Under the pieces are notes generated by a model. That model was not told the DNA's origin. It did not search any database and worked only from the letters and a program-made list of their open reading frames with translations. Made by a program: the position numbers and the translations under genes. DNA of 64,000 nucleotides from Qipengyuania_B sp965214525. GTDB taxonomy: Bacteria; Pseudomonadota; Alphaproteobacteria; Sphingomonadales; Sphingomonadaceae. The stretch's first letter is position 1. Every line of letters starts with the position of its first letter. Shown here one piece after another: positions 36,267 through 44,888 of the stretch. The stretch spans positions 682,001-746,000 of the forward strand of contig OZ243959.1 of the NCBI GenBank assembly GCA_965214525.1. Reading direction: 5' to 3'.

Positions 36267-37082
36267 GTGGCACGCGAGACAGCCTACGCGAAGATCAACC
36301 TCGCGCTCAATGTCAGGGGACGCCGGGCGGACGGATACCATGACCTGGAAACGGTGTTCGCCTTCGTCGATGCAGGCGATGTCTTGACCGCACGGATTGC
36401 CGATCATGATGAAGTGCGGACATTTGGCGATTTTGGCGGAGCGCTGGGTGATCCGTTGGGCAATCTGGTCGCGAAGGCCCTTGGCCATTTGCCGAGAGCC
36501 GATGGACTTTCGATAACGCTTGAGAAGAATTTGCCCGTGGCGGCGGGCATGGGCGGTGGTTCCGCCGATGCAGCCGCGATTGTCCGTATCATTCGAGAGG
36601 GCTACGGGTTGCCCGACGATTGGCGGGAGCGCGCCATATCACTCGGTGCCGACGTTCCGGCCTGCATCGACAGCGTGACCTGCATCGGGCGGGGCACGGG
36701 CACGGAACTGGCAGTGTTGGACAATGGCCTTGCCGGGACGCCGGTCCTGCTCGTCAATCCGCGTGTACCGGTTTCGACCGCGCGGGTGTTCGCCGCGTGG
36801 GATGGCGCGGACAGCGGGCCGCTCGTCGGCGAAACCGCCCGTGAAATGGCGTTGCGCAACGGCAATGATCTCGAACGGGTGACCATTGAGACGCTGGGGA
36901 TCTCAGCGATCAGTAATGTGCTCGAGGCGCTGATGGAAACCCAACCTTGGCTCGCCCGTATGTCGGGTTCTGGCGCAACTTGCTTCGCACTCTACGAAGA
37001 AGCCGACAGTGCTCGGACTGCGAGCGAGGTTATCGCGAAGGCGCATCCGGAGTGGTGGCAATTGCGCGGTTCTCTTCGCTGA
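36267..37082 (+). CDS. ispE: 4-diphosphocytidyl-2-C-methyl-D-erythritol kinase
   Basis: A 271-residue GHMP kinase of the MEP isoprenoid pathway. The N-terminal AYAKINLALNV (Lys9 region), PVAAGMGGGSADAAA (about 90-104, ATP-binding glycine loop) and ARMSGSGATCFALY near the C-terminus are diagnostic. The start is GTG at 36267, the only one that keeps the family N-terminus. It follows the ETF-QO gene by 12 bp; ilvD starts 75 bp on. Confidence 0.95.
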   Translation: MARETAYAKINLALNVRGRRADGYHDLETVFAFVDAGDVLTARIADHDEVRTFGDFGGALGDPLGNLVAKALGHLPRADGLSITLEKNLPVAAGMGGGSADAAAIVRIIREGYGLPDDWRERAISLGADVPACIDSVTCIGRGTGTELAVLDNGLAGTPVLLVNPRVPVSTARVFAAWDGADSGPLVGETAREMALRNGNDLERVTIETLGISAISNVLEALMETQPWLARMSGSGATCFALYEEADSARTASEVIAKAHPEWWQLRGSLR

Positions 37083-37157
37083 CCATCGCGCGCGCAACAG
37101 ATAACGCATTCGTTTGAGTTGCCATATGCCCGGGCAAGCGGCAGGAACGAGGATACG

Positions 37158-38882
37158 ATGACCAGATACCAGTTCGACAAATCCGGCCTGCCGAGCCGCC
37201 ACGTATCGGTCGGACCGGAGCGCGCGCCCCATCGCTCGTATTACTATGCGATGGGGATGACCGAGGACGAGATTTCGCGGCCCTTCGTCGCGGTTGCGTC
37301 AGCGGGTAACGACAGCGCGCCGTGCAATACGACGTTGGACGCACAGGCGGACACGTGCCGCCGCGGCGTCGAGGAAGGCGGTGGTACGCCGCGCCGGTTT
37401 AATACGATTACCGTGACGGACGGCATCGCCATGGGCCATCAGGGCATGAAAAGCTCCCTTGTCAGCCGCGAAGTCATAGCCGACAGCATCGAACTCTCCG
37501 TACGCGGGCATTGCTACGACGCGCTGGTGGGCTTCGCCGGTTGCGACAAGAGCTTGCCGGGAATGATGATGGCCATGCTGCGCCTGAATGTTCCGTCGAT
37601 CTTCGTCTATGGTGGATCGATCCTGCCGGGCAGGTTTGACGGTCACGACGTCACGGTGGTCGACGTATTTGAAGCAGTGGGCCGCCATGCCGCAGGAAAC
37701 TGTCCGTTAAAGGAGCTTACCAGGTTGGAGAAGGTCGCTTGCCCTGGACACGGTGCGTGCGGGGGGCAATTCACCGCCAACACGATGGCCTGCGTGGGCG
37801 AGGCCATCGGATTATCGCTACCAAACAGCAACATGGCACCCGCTCCGTACAAATCGCGCGAAGATATTGCGGTCGCCGCGGGACGGCAGGTGATGGTTCT
37901 GCTTGAACGCCGATTGCGGCCGCGGGACATCTGCACCAGGGCCGCGTTCGAGAATGCGGCGCGGGTCGTGGCGGCCACCGGAGGCTCGACGAATGCAGCG
38001 TTGCACCTGCCTGCAATGGCAAGCGAATGCGGAATCGCCTTCGACCTGTTCGACGTCGCTGAGATTTTCAAGTCGACGCCCTATATCGCGGATCTGAAGC
38101 CTGGGGGCAGATACGTCGCCAAGGATATGCATGATGCCGGGGGTGTCTACATGGCGATGAAAACCTTGCTCGATGGCGGCTTCATCGATCCTGAACCGAT
38201 GACGGTAACGGGCAAGACCGTCGGCGAGAACATTGCCGAGGTGACGTGGAACCCCGACCAGAAGGTCTTCTACGACGTGTCCACCCCCATTTCGCCTACG
38301 GGAGGCGTCGTAGGCTTGAAAGGAACGCTGGCCCCCGAAGGCGCGATCGTAAAGGTCGCCGGCATGGAACCGCTGCAATTCGCGGGGCCGGCAAGGGTTT
38401 TCGAATGCGAAGAAGATGCCTTCCAGGCGGTCGAGGATCGATCCATCGCGGAAGGCAGCGTTATCGTCATCCGCTACGAAGGCCCCAAAGGTGGCCCGGG
38501 CATGCGCGAAATGCTGTCCACGACAGCAGCGCTTTACGGGCAGGGGATGGGCGAGAAGGTCGCGCTCATTACGGACGGCCGCTTTTCCGGCGCGACGCGG
38601 GGGTTCTGCATTGGGCATGTCGGCCCGGAAGCTGCGGATGGCGGACCTATCGCCTTGATCATGGACGGCGACGTGATTGCTATCGACGCGGCTGCCGGCA
38701 CGATCGATCTACAGGTCGAAGCGGAAGAACTGGACCGCCGCCGCGCAAGCTGGCGCCCCCGGCTCAACGATTATCAGTCCGGCGCCTTGTGGCGCTATGC
38801 CCAGAATGTCGGGCCCGCTTATCAAGGCGCGTTGACACACCCTGGAGCAAGGCGCGAAACGCATGTCTTCGCCGATATCTGA
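37158..38882 (+). CDS. ilvD: Dihydroxy-acid dehydratase (IlvD/Edd family)
   Basis: A 574-residue dehydratase of branched-chain amino acid synthesis. Cys56 in NDSAPCN, the Cys in GFAGCDKSLPG (about 129) and the Cys in CPGHGACGGQFTANTM (about 201) give three Fe-S ligands, as in the plant/cyanobacterial [2Fe-2S] type. IlvD and sugar-acid dehydratases are hard to tell apart, but the length and motifs favour IlvD. The ATG at 37158 has ACGAGGA upstream. The next gene starts 3 bp after the stop. Confidence 0.9.
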   Translation: MTRYQFDKSGLPSRHVSVGPERAPHRSYYYAMGMTEDEISRPFVAVASAGNDSAPCNTTLDAQADTCRRGVEEGGGTPRRFNTITVTDGIAMGHQGMKSSLVSREVIADSIELSVRGHCYDALVGFAGCDKSLPGMMMAMLRLNVPSIFVYGGSILPGRFDGHDVTVVDVFEAVGRHAAGNCPLKELTRLEKVACPGHGACGGQFTANTMACVGEAIGLSLPNSNMAPAPYKSREDIAVAAGRQVMVLLERRLRPRDICTRAAFENAARVVAATGGSTNAALHLPAMASECGIAFDLFDVAEIFKSTPYIADLKPGGRYVAKDMHDAGGVYMAMKTLLDGGFIDPEPMTVTGKTVGENIAEVTWNPDQKVFYDVSTPISPTGGVVGLKGTLAPEGAIVKVAGMEPLQFAGPARVFECEEDAFQAVEDRSIAEGSVIVIRYEGPKGGPGMREMLSTTAALYGQGMGEKVALITDGRFSGATRGFCIGHVGPEAADGGPIALIMDGDVIAIDAAAGTIDLQVEAEELDRRRASWRPRLNDYQSGALWRYAQNVGPAYQGALTHPGARRETHVFADI

Positions 38883-38885
38883 ACG

Positions 38886-40277
38886 ATGCGCGACGCCGTC
38901 CTGACGGTCGACCAGATTCGCGCCGCCGAGCGCGCGGCAATCGCTGATGGCGTTACCGAATGGGATTTGATGCGCCGCGCAGGGGAAGGGGCCGCGCAAT
39001 GGGTTTGGCGCGTGGCGGCTGGGCGTCACACAACCGTATTATGCGGACCGGGCAACAATGGCGGGGACGGCTATGTTATCGCGCAGCAATTGTTGCGTCG
39101 CGGGGCGCAGGTCACGATCGTCGCACCTGCCGAACCGGCGACCCGGGTGGCGCGCCAAGCAAGGAGAGCCTGCCACGGCGCCGTACGCTGCTCTGCCGAT
39201 GGTGTTGCCAATCCCGTGCTTGTCGATTGCCTCTTCGGTTCCGGGTTGAACCGCCCGATCGCAGGAGCATTTGCCGCGGCGTTCGATCAGTTGCTGGAAA
39301 CGCACCCCGTCCGGATCGCTATCGACGTGCCAAGCGGCGTCGAGGGGGACACAGGTGCCCTGTTGTTCGACACGCCGTCTTTCGATCTGACGTTGTCTTT
39401 GGGAGCCTGGAAAAGGGCGCATTTTCTGCAGCCGGCGCTGGCGACAATGGGCGAGCGGCGGTTGATCGATATCGGCTTGAACACCAACGCCTTAGCGAGC
39501 GATCGGAATGGCACGATCCGTTCCATCGATGCTCCGGCACGCGATGCGCACAAATATACGCGCGGGCTTGTCGCGATTGTCGCGGGGCGTATGCCTGGTG
39601 CCCCGATCCTTGCCGCTCGAGCGGCGATGCGAGCCGGGGCGGGCTATGTAAAGCTGCTGTCTAACCATTCGCATCCCGACGTTTCCGCCGATCTGGTGAT
39701 CGACGATGGCGCGCTGCGCCAAGCACTCGAGGATGAGAGGATCGATGCTGTGCTTATCGGACCCGGGCTAGGCCGCGACGAGGAAGCGCGGGAGCGATTA
39801 GCGACGGTCCTTGAAAGTGGAAGACCTGCCGTGATCGATGCGGATGCGCTGCACCTGCTCGATGATGATGCGCTTGAGGGGACGGACCCGTCGCGGCTGC
39901 TGGTAACCCCGCACGAAGGCGAATTGCATGTCTTATGTCAGACCTTTGGCATTTGCGCTCCCGCCAAGTTGGCTAAGGCACAGAATCTGGCGATTCGGAC
40001 CGGCCTCAACGTATTGGCCAAGGGATCGGACACCGTCTTTGCCTCGCCACAGCAGACCACGTTCTTCGACCCCGGTTCGCGATGGCTGTCCGTTGCAGGA
40101 AGCGGAGACGTGCTGGCCGGTATCCTGGCGGCTCGCTTGGCGGTGCATGGCGTTGTGCAACGATCGGTTGAAGAAGCGGTAGCGATACACCACGAAGCGG
40201 CTTTGCTTGCCAAGCCGGCTTTCACCGCTGCGGATCTTGCATCGACGGTGAACGTGGCGCTGCAATCGTTCCTGTGA
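38886..40277 (+). CDS. nnr: Bifunctional NAD(P)H-hydrate epimerase/dehydratase
   Basis: A 463-residue YjeF/Nnr enzyme that repairs damaged NAD(P)HX. The N-terminal epimerase domain (1-210) has CGPGNNGGDGYVIA (about 53-66) and DVPSGVEGDTG. The C-terminal ADP-dependent dehydratase domain (about 215-463) has VIDADALHLL, LVTPHEGEL and the ribokinase-like SVAGSGDVLAG. It starts 3 bp after ilvD and overlaps the following methyltransferase by 4 bp, so the three are co-expressed. Confidence 0.93.
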   Translation: MRDAVLTVDQIRAAERAAIADGVTEWDLMRRAGEGAAQWVWRVAAGRHTTVLCGPGNNGGDGYVIAQQLLRRGAQVTIVAPAEPATRVARQARRACHGAVRCSADGVANPVLVDCLFGSGLNRPIAGAFAAAFDQLLETHPVRIAIDVPSGVEGDTGALLFDTPSFDLTLSLGAWKRAHFLQPALATMGERRLIDIGLNTNALASDRNGTIRSIDAPARDAHKYTRGLVAIVAGRMPGAPILAARAAMRAGAGYVKLLSNHSHPDVSADLVIDDGALRQALEDERIDAVLIGPGLGRDEEARERLATVLESGRPAVIDADALHLLDDDALEGTDPSRLLVTPHEGELHVLCQTFGICAPAKLAKAQNLAIRTGLNVLAKGSDTVFASPQQTTFFDPGSRWLSVAGSGDVLAGILAARLAVHGVVQRSVEEAVAIHHEAALLAKPAFTAADLASTVNVALQSFL

Positions 40278-41476
40278 TCGAAGGCGAGGACATCGTGCGG
40301 ATCGGCGCTTTGGGCGATGGCGTTACCCGAGCAGGACGGCATGTCCCGCTCGCAGTCCCGGGAGATCGCGTAAGCGCAGACGACACCGTTATCGCAGGCG
40401 ATCATCATGTGGTACCGCCTTGCCGTCACTTCCTGCGTTGCGGCAATTGCCAGTTGCAACATGCCGACGAAGAGGTGCTGCGTAACTTTGTCACCGACAG
40501 GGTGCTGAATGCAGCCCGACAACAGCAGATATCGCCCGATACGCGTTGGCCAACGCATATCTCACCGCCCGCCAGCCGCCGCCGCGCGACATTGCACGCG
40601 CTCCGCATTGGGAAGCGGATGGTACTGGGCTATCATGAAGCGCGGTCGAGGCGGCTTATCGATGTCTTCGAATGCCCGGTATTGCTTCCGGAACTGGCGC
40701 GATTGATCGATCCGCTGCGGAACCTTCTTGACCGGTTTGCAGGACGCGATCCGATCGATGTGTCCTTGACTGTCACCGACCAGGGGCCGGATTGCCATAT
40801 TGAAGGTCTCGTGGTCGATAAGTTGGAGGCTTTTGAAGCGCTGAGTACGTTTGCCGCCGGGCAGCGCCTTGCGCGCTTATCGATCGATCAAGGTCACGAT
40901 GTCGAAATCCTGTGGGAGCCGGAACCGGTCACGGTGCGACTGTCCGGCGTCACCGTCGAATTTCCGGTGGCCGCTTTCCTCCAGCCAACACGCGATGGGG
41001 AAGAGCGACTGGTGGCCGATACCCTGACTGCTGTCGCGGGGAGCCGCACCATCGCCGACCTTTTTGCAGGGTTGGGAACGTTCGCGTTCGCGACGATCGG
41101 GCAGGGGCGTAAGATCGTGGCTGTAGAAGCATCGCGTGATGCCCATTTGGCCTGTGCAGCCGCGGCGCAGCGTCAGCGAAGTTCGGTTCAGACCCTTCAT
41201 CGTGACTTGTTCCGCGCTCCGCTGCAATCGGCCGAATGCGCGCAGTTCGACGCCGTCATCCTCGATCCGCCGCGCGCCGGTGCGAAAGCGCAGGTGGCGC
41301 AACTCGCCTCCAGTACCGTCGAAACCATAGTGTATGTCAGCTGCAATCCGTCCAGCTGGGCGCGCGATGCCGCATGTCTGATTGCCGGGGGCTATCACCT
41401 GCAATCGCTCCGGCCGGTAGGGCAATTCCGCTGGTCGACCCACGTGGAGCTATTCAGTGCGTTTCGTCGGGTCTGA
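40274..41476 (+). CDS. TrmA/RlmD-family RNA uracil-C5 methyltransferase
   Basis: A 400-residue class I SAM methyltransferase. The [4Fe-4S] cysteines are in PCRHFLRCGNCQLQH (49-63), SAM motif I is DLFAGLGTFAF, then DPPRAGA, and YVSCNPSSWARDA contains the catalytic Cys. It likely makes m5U in 23S rRNA (RlmD/RumA style), but there is no N-terminal TRAM-like extension of full length, so the exact target is open. The start is GTG, overlapping the nnr stop as GTGA. Confidence 0.88.
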   Translation: MIEGEDIVRIGALGDGVTRAGRHVPLAVPGDRVSADDTVIAGDHHVVPPCRHFLRCGNCQLQHADEEVLRNFVTDRVLNAARQQQISPDTRWPTHISPPASRRRATLHALRIGKRMVLGYHEARSRRLIDVFECPVLLPELARLIDPLRNLLDRFAGRDPIDVSLTVTDQGPDCHIEGLVVDKLEAFEALSTFAAGQRLARLSIDQGHDVEILWEPEPVTVRLSGVTVEFPVAAFLQPTRDGEERLVADTLTAVAGSRTIADLFAGLGTFAFATIGQGRKIVAVEASRDAHLACAAAAQRQRSSVQTLHRDLFRAPLQSAECAQFDAVILDPPRAGAKAQVAQLASSTVETIVYVSCNPSSWARDAACLIAGGYHLQSLRPVGQFRWSTHVELFSAFRRV

Positions 41477-41809
41477 TCAGGCCGTCAGCAGCTTGGCTTC
41501 GATGAAGCTCATAAGTGCCCCGTAGGTCTCCAGCATTTCTCCGTCGACTTCGTCATCGCCGATGACAAAGTCGAACCGATCTTCGATCGACGTGAGCAAT
41601 TGGGCAACCGCCATCGAATCGAGTTCCGGCAGGCTACCGAACAAGCCGCTGTCACGTCGCATGGCTGCGGCGATGTCCGGATCAACGGACAGGTTCTCCA
41701 TCAGCAATTCGCGAAGGTTGCGATCGATGTCATCCCGGCTTTGCACCAGGTCGTTTCCCGGGGCGGTTGCCGCGATTGCAGAACTGTTAGCCTCGGCTGA
41801 CCCGCCCAT
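41477..41809 (-). CDS. Acyl carrier protein, exosortase-A-associated type
   Basis: A 110-residue ACP. The phosphopantetheine Ser is in LPELDSMAVAQL (about residue 65), with an acidic helix 2 and an N-terminal tail longer than in AcpP. This ACP type is seen beside exosortase-A-associated ligase and decarboxylase genes, and here it is divergent from exactly those two. AGGAGG lies eight bases before the ATG at 41809; the ATG two codons earlier is too close to it. The intergenic gap holds promoters for both directions. Confidence 0.85.
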   Translation of the reverse strand: MGGSAEANSSAIAATAPGNDLVQSRDDIDRNLRELLMENLSVDPDIAAAMRRDSGLFGSLPELDSMAVAQLLTSIEDRFDFVIGDDEVDGEMLETYGALMSFIEAKLLTA

Positions 41810-41903
41810 AGCCATTTCCTCCTACTCGAGCCCCCTGGCAACTAGCCTCACCGATACAGCGAAGCAAGCTAGGGTGTTTCGCGCCTTGCGCCGCGGCGAG
41901 CCA

Positions 41904-43469
41904 GTGCCGATAGGCGATGGACATGTTCCTTGTTCATTCGAGTTCGCCCTGACCAAGCCTGACCCCACCCCGTATCCGCTCGACCACTTGTGCGTGTTGC
42001 ATCAAGAGGATGGAATTGCCCTGATCGTCAAGCAACGGTCATTCACTTTTGGCGAATTGAACACTGGGACCGGCAAGATGGCCGCCTTTCTCGCAGACGC
42101 GCTAGAACCGGGAGAACGCGTCGCCACTTGGGCGGGGAAGGGTATCGCTACCAGTCTTATGCCCCTGGCGGCGGCACGTGCGGGTGTCGTCCACGTTCCT
42201 ATCAATCCGCTCCTGAAGCGCGCCCAGGTGGCGCATATTCTGGCCGATAGCGGTGCCCGTCTATTGATTGCCAACGACGCGCGTCTCCAATCGCTTTTTT
42301 CAGGCGATGTCCCGCAGGATTGCGCCCTGCTTTCTGAAGGCGCTTTTCAGGGCGCTTGGGAGCAGCAGGCGGCGCTGCCGGCGTCGTCACACGACCCCGA
42401 GCGTATCGCCGCCATCCTCTACACCAGCGGATCGACCGGCAGGCCGAAAGGGGTCGTGCTTTCCCATGCCAATCTCTGGCTGGGAGCGGTCAGCGTTGCG
42501 CATTACTTACGGCTGCAGCCCGACGACGCCACGCTCGCCGTGCTGCCGTTCTCATTCGATTACGGACAGAACCAGTTGTTGAGTACCTGGTACGCGGGTG
42601 GGGCGGCGTATCCGCTTGATTACCTGGTCCCCCACGATGTGGCAAAAGCATGCGAACGACATGCGATCACGACCCTGGCGGCGATACCCCCGCTTTGGAC
42701 GCAACTTGTCGAATACCATTGGCCCGAAGGCACCCTGCGCTCGATGAGGCGTGTGACGAATAGCGGCGGAGCACTGACCAGCGCATTGGTATCGCGATTG
42801 CGCCAGACCTTCCCGGATGCGGACCTTTATCCGATGTATGGCCTGACCGAAGCATTCCGCTCGACCTACCTCGAACCCTCCCTTGTCGATACGCACCCGA
42901 CATCCATGGGCCGGGCAATTCCTTTTGCCGAAATCCTGGTTACAAGACCGGACGGTTCGCTCGCCGCGCCGCGTGAACCGGGCGAGCTCGTTCATTGCGG
43001 ACCGCTGGTGGCGAGGGGGTATTGGCGCGACAGCGCCAGGACCGTGGCGCGCTTTCGGCCGGCTCCTCCAAGCAGCAGATATGGCGGAACCGCCGTCTAT
43101 TCGGGCGATACGGTGCTGCGCGACGAGGACGGCCTTCTGTATTTCGTGGGGCGGGACGATGCGATGATCAAAACCTCAGGCCATCGCGTCAGCCCGGAAG
43201 ACATCGAGGAACAGGCGATGGATAGCGGCATGCTTCGGAGCGCTATTGCGTTGGGGGTGCCGGATGAGCAGATCGGCCAGGCCATCCATCTCGTCATCGT
43301 GCCGTCCGGCGACTGGACTGCCCAGCGCGAGCAGGAGTTTCGCCGGTTTCTGACCGACCGCCTGCCCAATTTCATGCAACCAAGAACGCTGGAGTTGCGT
43401 GATCGTTTGCCGTTCACCGCCAATGGCAAGATCGATCGAACAGCGCTGAAAGAGGTTCGTAACCTGTGA
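41904..43469 (+). CDS. Acyl-CoA ligase (AMP-forming), exosortase-A system-associated
   Basis: About 521 residues of ANL superfamily ligase, recalled as the TIGR03098 type. The P-loop YTSGSTGRPKG is near 172-182, then YGLTEAFRSTYLEP, the hinge GRDDAMIKTSGHRVSP and the final NGKIDR lysine. It probably activates an amino or acyl acid for the divergent ACP. The start is uncertain: GTG at 41904 is chosen on family length, with TTG 41886 and GTG 41874 also in frame and no clear ribosome site. The decarboxylase gene overlaps its stop (GTGA). Confidence 0.85.
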   Translation: MPIGDGHVPCSFEFALTKPDPTPYPLDHLCVLHQEDGIALIVKQRSFTFGELNTGTGKMAAFLADALEPGERVATWAGKGIATSLMPLAAARAGVVHVPINPLLKRAQVAHILADSGARLLIANDARLQSLFSGDVPQDCALLSEGAFQGAWEQQAALPASSHDPERIAAILYTSGSTGRPKGVVLSHANLWLGAVSVAHYLRLQPDDATLAVLPFSFDYGQNQLLSTWYAGGAAYPLDYLVPHDVAKACERHAITTLAAIPPLWTQLVEYHWPEGTLRSMRRVTNSGGALTSALVSRLRQTFPDADLYPMYGLTEAFRSTYLEPSLVDTHPTSMGRAIPFAEILVTRPDGSLAAPREPGELVHCGPLVARGYWRDSARTVARFRPAPPSSRYGGTAVYSGDTVLRDEDGLLYFVGRDDAMIKTSGHRVSPEDIEEQAMDSGMLRSAIALGVPDEQIGQAIHLVIVPSGDWTAQREQEFRRFLTDRLPNFMQPRTLELRDRLPFTANGKIDRTALKEVRNL

Positions 43470-44713
43470 ATAGCGGTGCATCCGTCAGCAAGCCGATTGG
43501 ACCGATACCGCCGCGATACTCTCAAAATGGTGGTGCGCTACAGATTGGACAAATGGATTATCGCCAGGCGATCGAGCAAAGCGGGGGCACGCCTGTCTTC
43601 GTGTACGATGCCGCGGCGATTGTTTCACGAATGCACGAGTTGCGCGCAGCCCTGCCAAGTGAACTTGCCCTGCATTATGCCTTCAAGGCCAACCCCTACC
43701 CCCCGGTTAGCAGGATGTTGCAGGAACACGTCAACGGTTTCGATGTCGCTTCGGGCGGCGAGTTGCGCACTCTCATCGCGCTCGGCATCAATCCGCGAAC
43801 CGTGTCCTTCGCTGGCCCTGGCAAATCGGATGACGAATTGGAGCAAGCTATTGCGGCGCAAGCCACGCTGAACTGCGAGTCCGAGACCGAGGCTCAACGT
43901 TCTTTGGCGATCGGTGCCAGGATCGGCATCGCACCGCGTATGACCATTCGCGTCAATCCGCCCTTCGATCTGCGCGGATCGGGTATGAAGATGGGCGGAG
44001 GCGCAAAACCATTCGGCGTGGATGCTGAGCGCGTTCCCGCGCTGGCGAGACTGTTGATCGAAGCCGATTGCGAATGGCGCGGCTTCCAGATTTTCGCCGG
44101 CAGCCAATCCCTAGATGCTAAGGCAATCGGCGATGCGCAACGGCAAAGCTTCGAACTCGCCGCCCGGTTGAGCCAGCAGATCGGAAAAGTTCCCCCGGTT
44201 TGCAATATTGGCGGAGGGTTTGGCATCCCGTATTTTGCCAAAGACGAGCGTCTGGATGTGTCCTCGATAGGAACCGGACTGGCGGAACAATTGCGTGCCA
44301 TACCACCCATCCTTGCGCAGACCCGGTTCGTGCTGGAACTAGGCCGGTATATTGTCGGCGAGGCGGGTGTTTACCTCACGCGTATTCTCGATCGCAAGGT
44401 GAGCCAGGGCGAAACGTTTCTGATTACGGACGGCGGATTGCATCATCAACTGGCCGCCAGCGGCAATTTCGGGACAGTAGTGCGTCGCAACTATCCGGTG
44501 GCCATCGCCAAGGATATCGGGGGGCAACCCGCTGAGATCGTCAATATCGTGGGTCGGCTTTGCACGCCGCTCGACCGGTTGGCGGACAAGGTCGCAATGC
44601 CACGGGCCGATGTCGGGGATGTTGTGGCGATCTTTTGCGCTGGGGCCTACGGTGCGAGCGCGTCACCCATGCAATTCCTCGGCCACGGTCCGGCTCGAGA
44701 GTTGTTGGTGTGA
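43466..44713 (+). CDS. PLP-dependent decarboxylase, exosortase-A system-associated
   Basis: A 415-residue alanine-racemase/ornithine decarboxylase-fold enzyme, recalled as the TIGR03099 type. The PLP lysine is in HYAFKANPYP (about 73), the phosphate-binding loop is NIGGGFGIPY, and DRLADKVAMP and FCAGAYGASASP complete the active site. Related to diaminopimelate decarboxylase, but the substrate is unknown and probably ACP- or ligase-delivered. The GTG start overlaps the ligase stop by 4 bp. Confidence 0.87.
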   Translation: MNSGASVSKPIGPIPPRYSQNGGALQIGQMDYRQAIEQSGGTPVFVYDAAAIVSRMHELRAALPSELALHYAFKANPYPPVSRMLQEHVNGFDVASGGELRTLIALGINPRTVSFAGPGKSDDELEQAIAAQATLNCESETEAQRSLAIGARIGIAPRMTIRVNPPFDLRGSGMKMGGGAKPFGVDAERVPALARLLIEADCEWRGFQIFAGSQSLDAKAIGDAQRQSFELAARLSQQIGKVPPVCNIGGGFGIPYFAKDERLDVSSIGTGLAEQLRAIPPILAQTRFVLELGRYIVGEAGVYLTRILDRKVSQGETFLITDGGLHHQLAASGNFGTVVRRNYPVAIAKDIGGQPAEIVNIVGRLCTPLDRLADKVAMPRADVGDVVAIFCAGAYGASASPMQFLGHGPARELLV

Positions 44714-44735
44714 ACGCGGTGACGGGGTTTGACAG

Positions 44736-44888
44736 ATGAGCGAACGCGAAGCGGATACAGCACGGCGCATATCGGAACTTGAAGAGCGGGTTGGCGATCT
44801 AGAGCGGTCGCTCAATCAGGCATTGCAGATGCTCGTTGACTTTCTGGACGAAGAAACCGCGCGCGGGTTACCAAAGCGACGATCATAG
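44736..44888 (+). CDS. Small coiled-coil ORF, 50 residues
   Basis: Starts MSEREADTARRISELEE and is charged, with leucines spaced as a short coiled coil (RISELEERVGDLERSLNQAL). The ATG is 23 bp after the decarboxylase stop, and its TAG ends one base before the convergent zapE stop. No ribosome site is obvious. It resembles SlyX only in size and helix type. A real short gene is likely from its tight fit, but it has no assigned function. Confidence 0.5.
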   Translation: MSEREADTARRISELEERVGDLERSLNQALQMLVDFLDEETARGLPKRRS

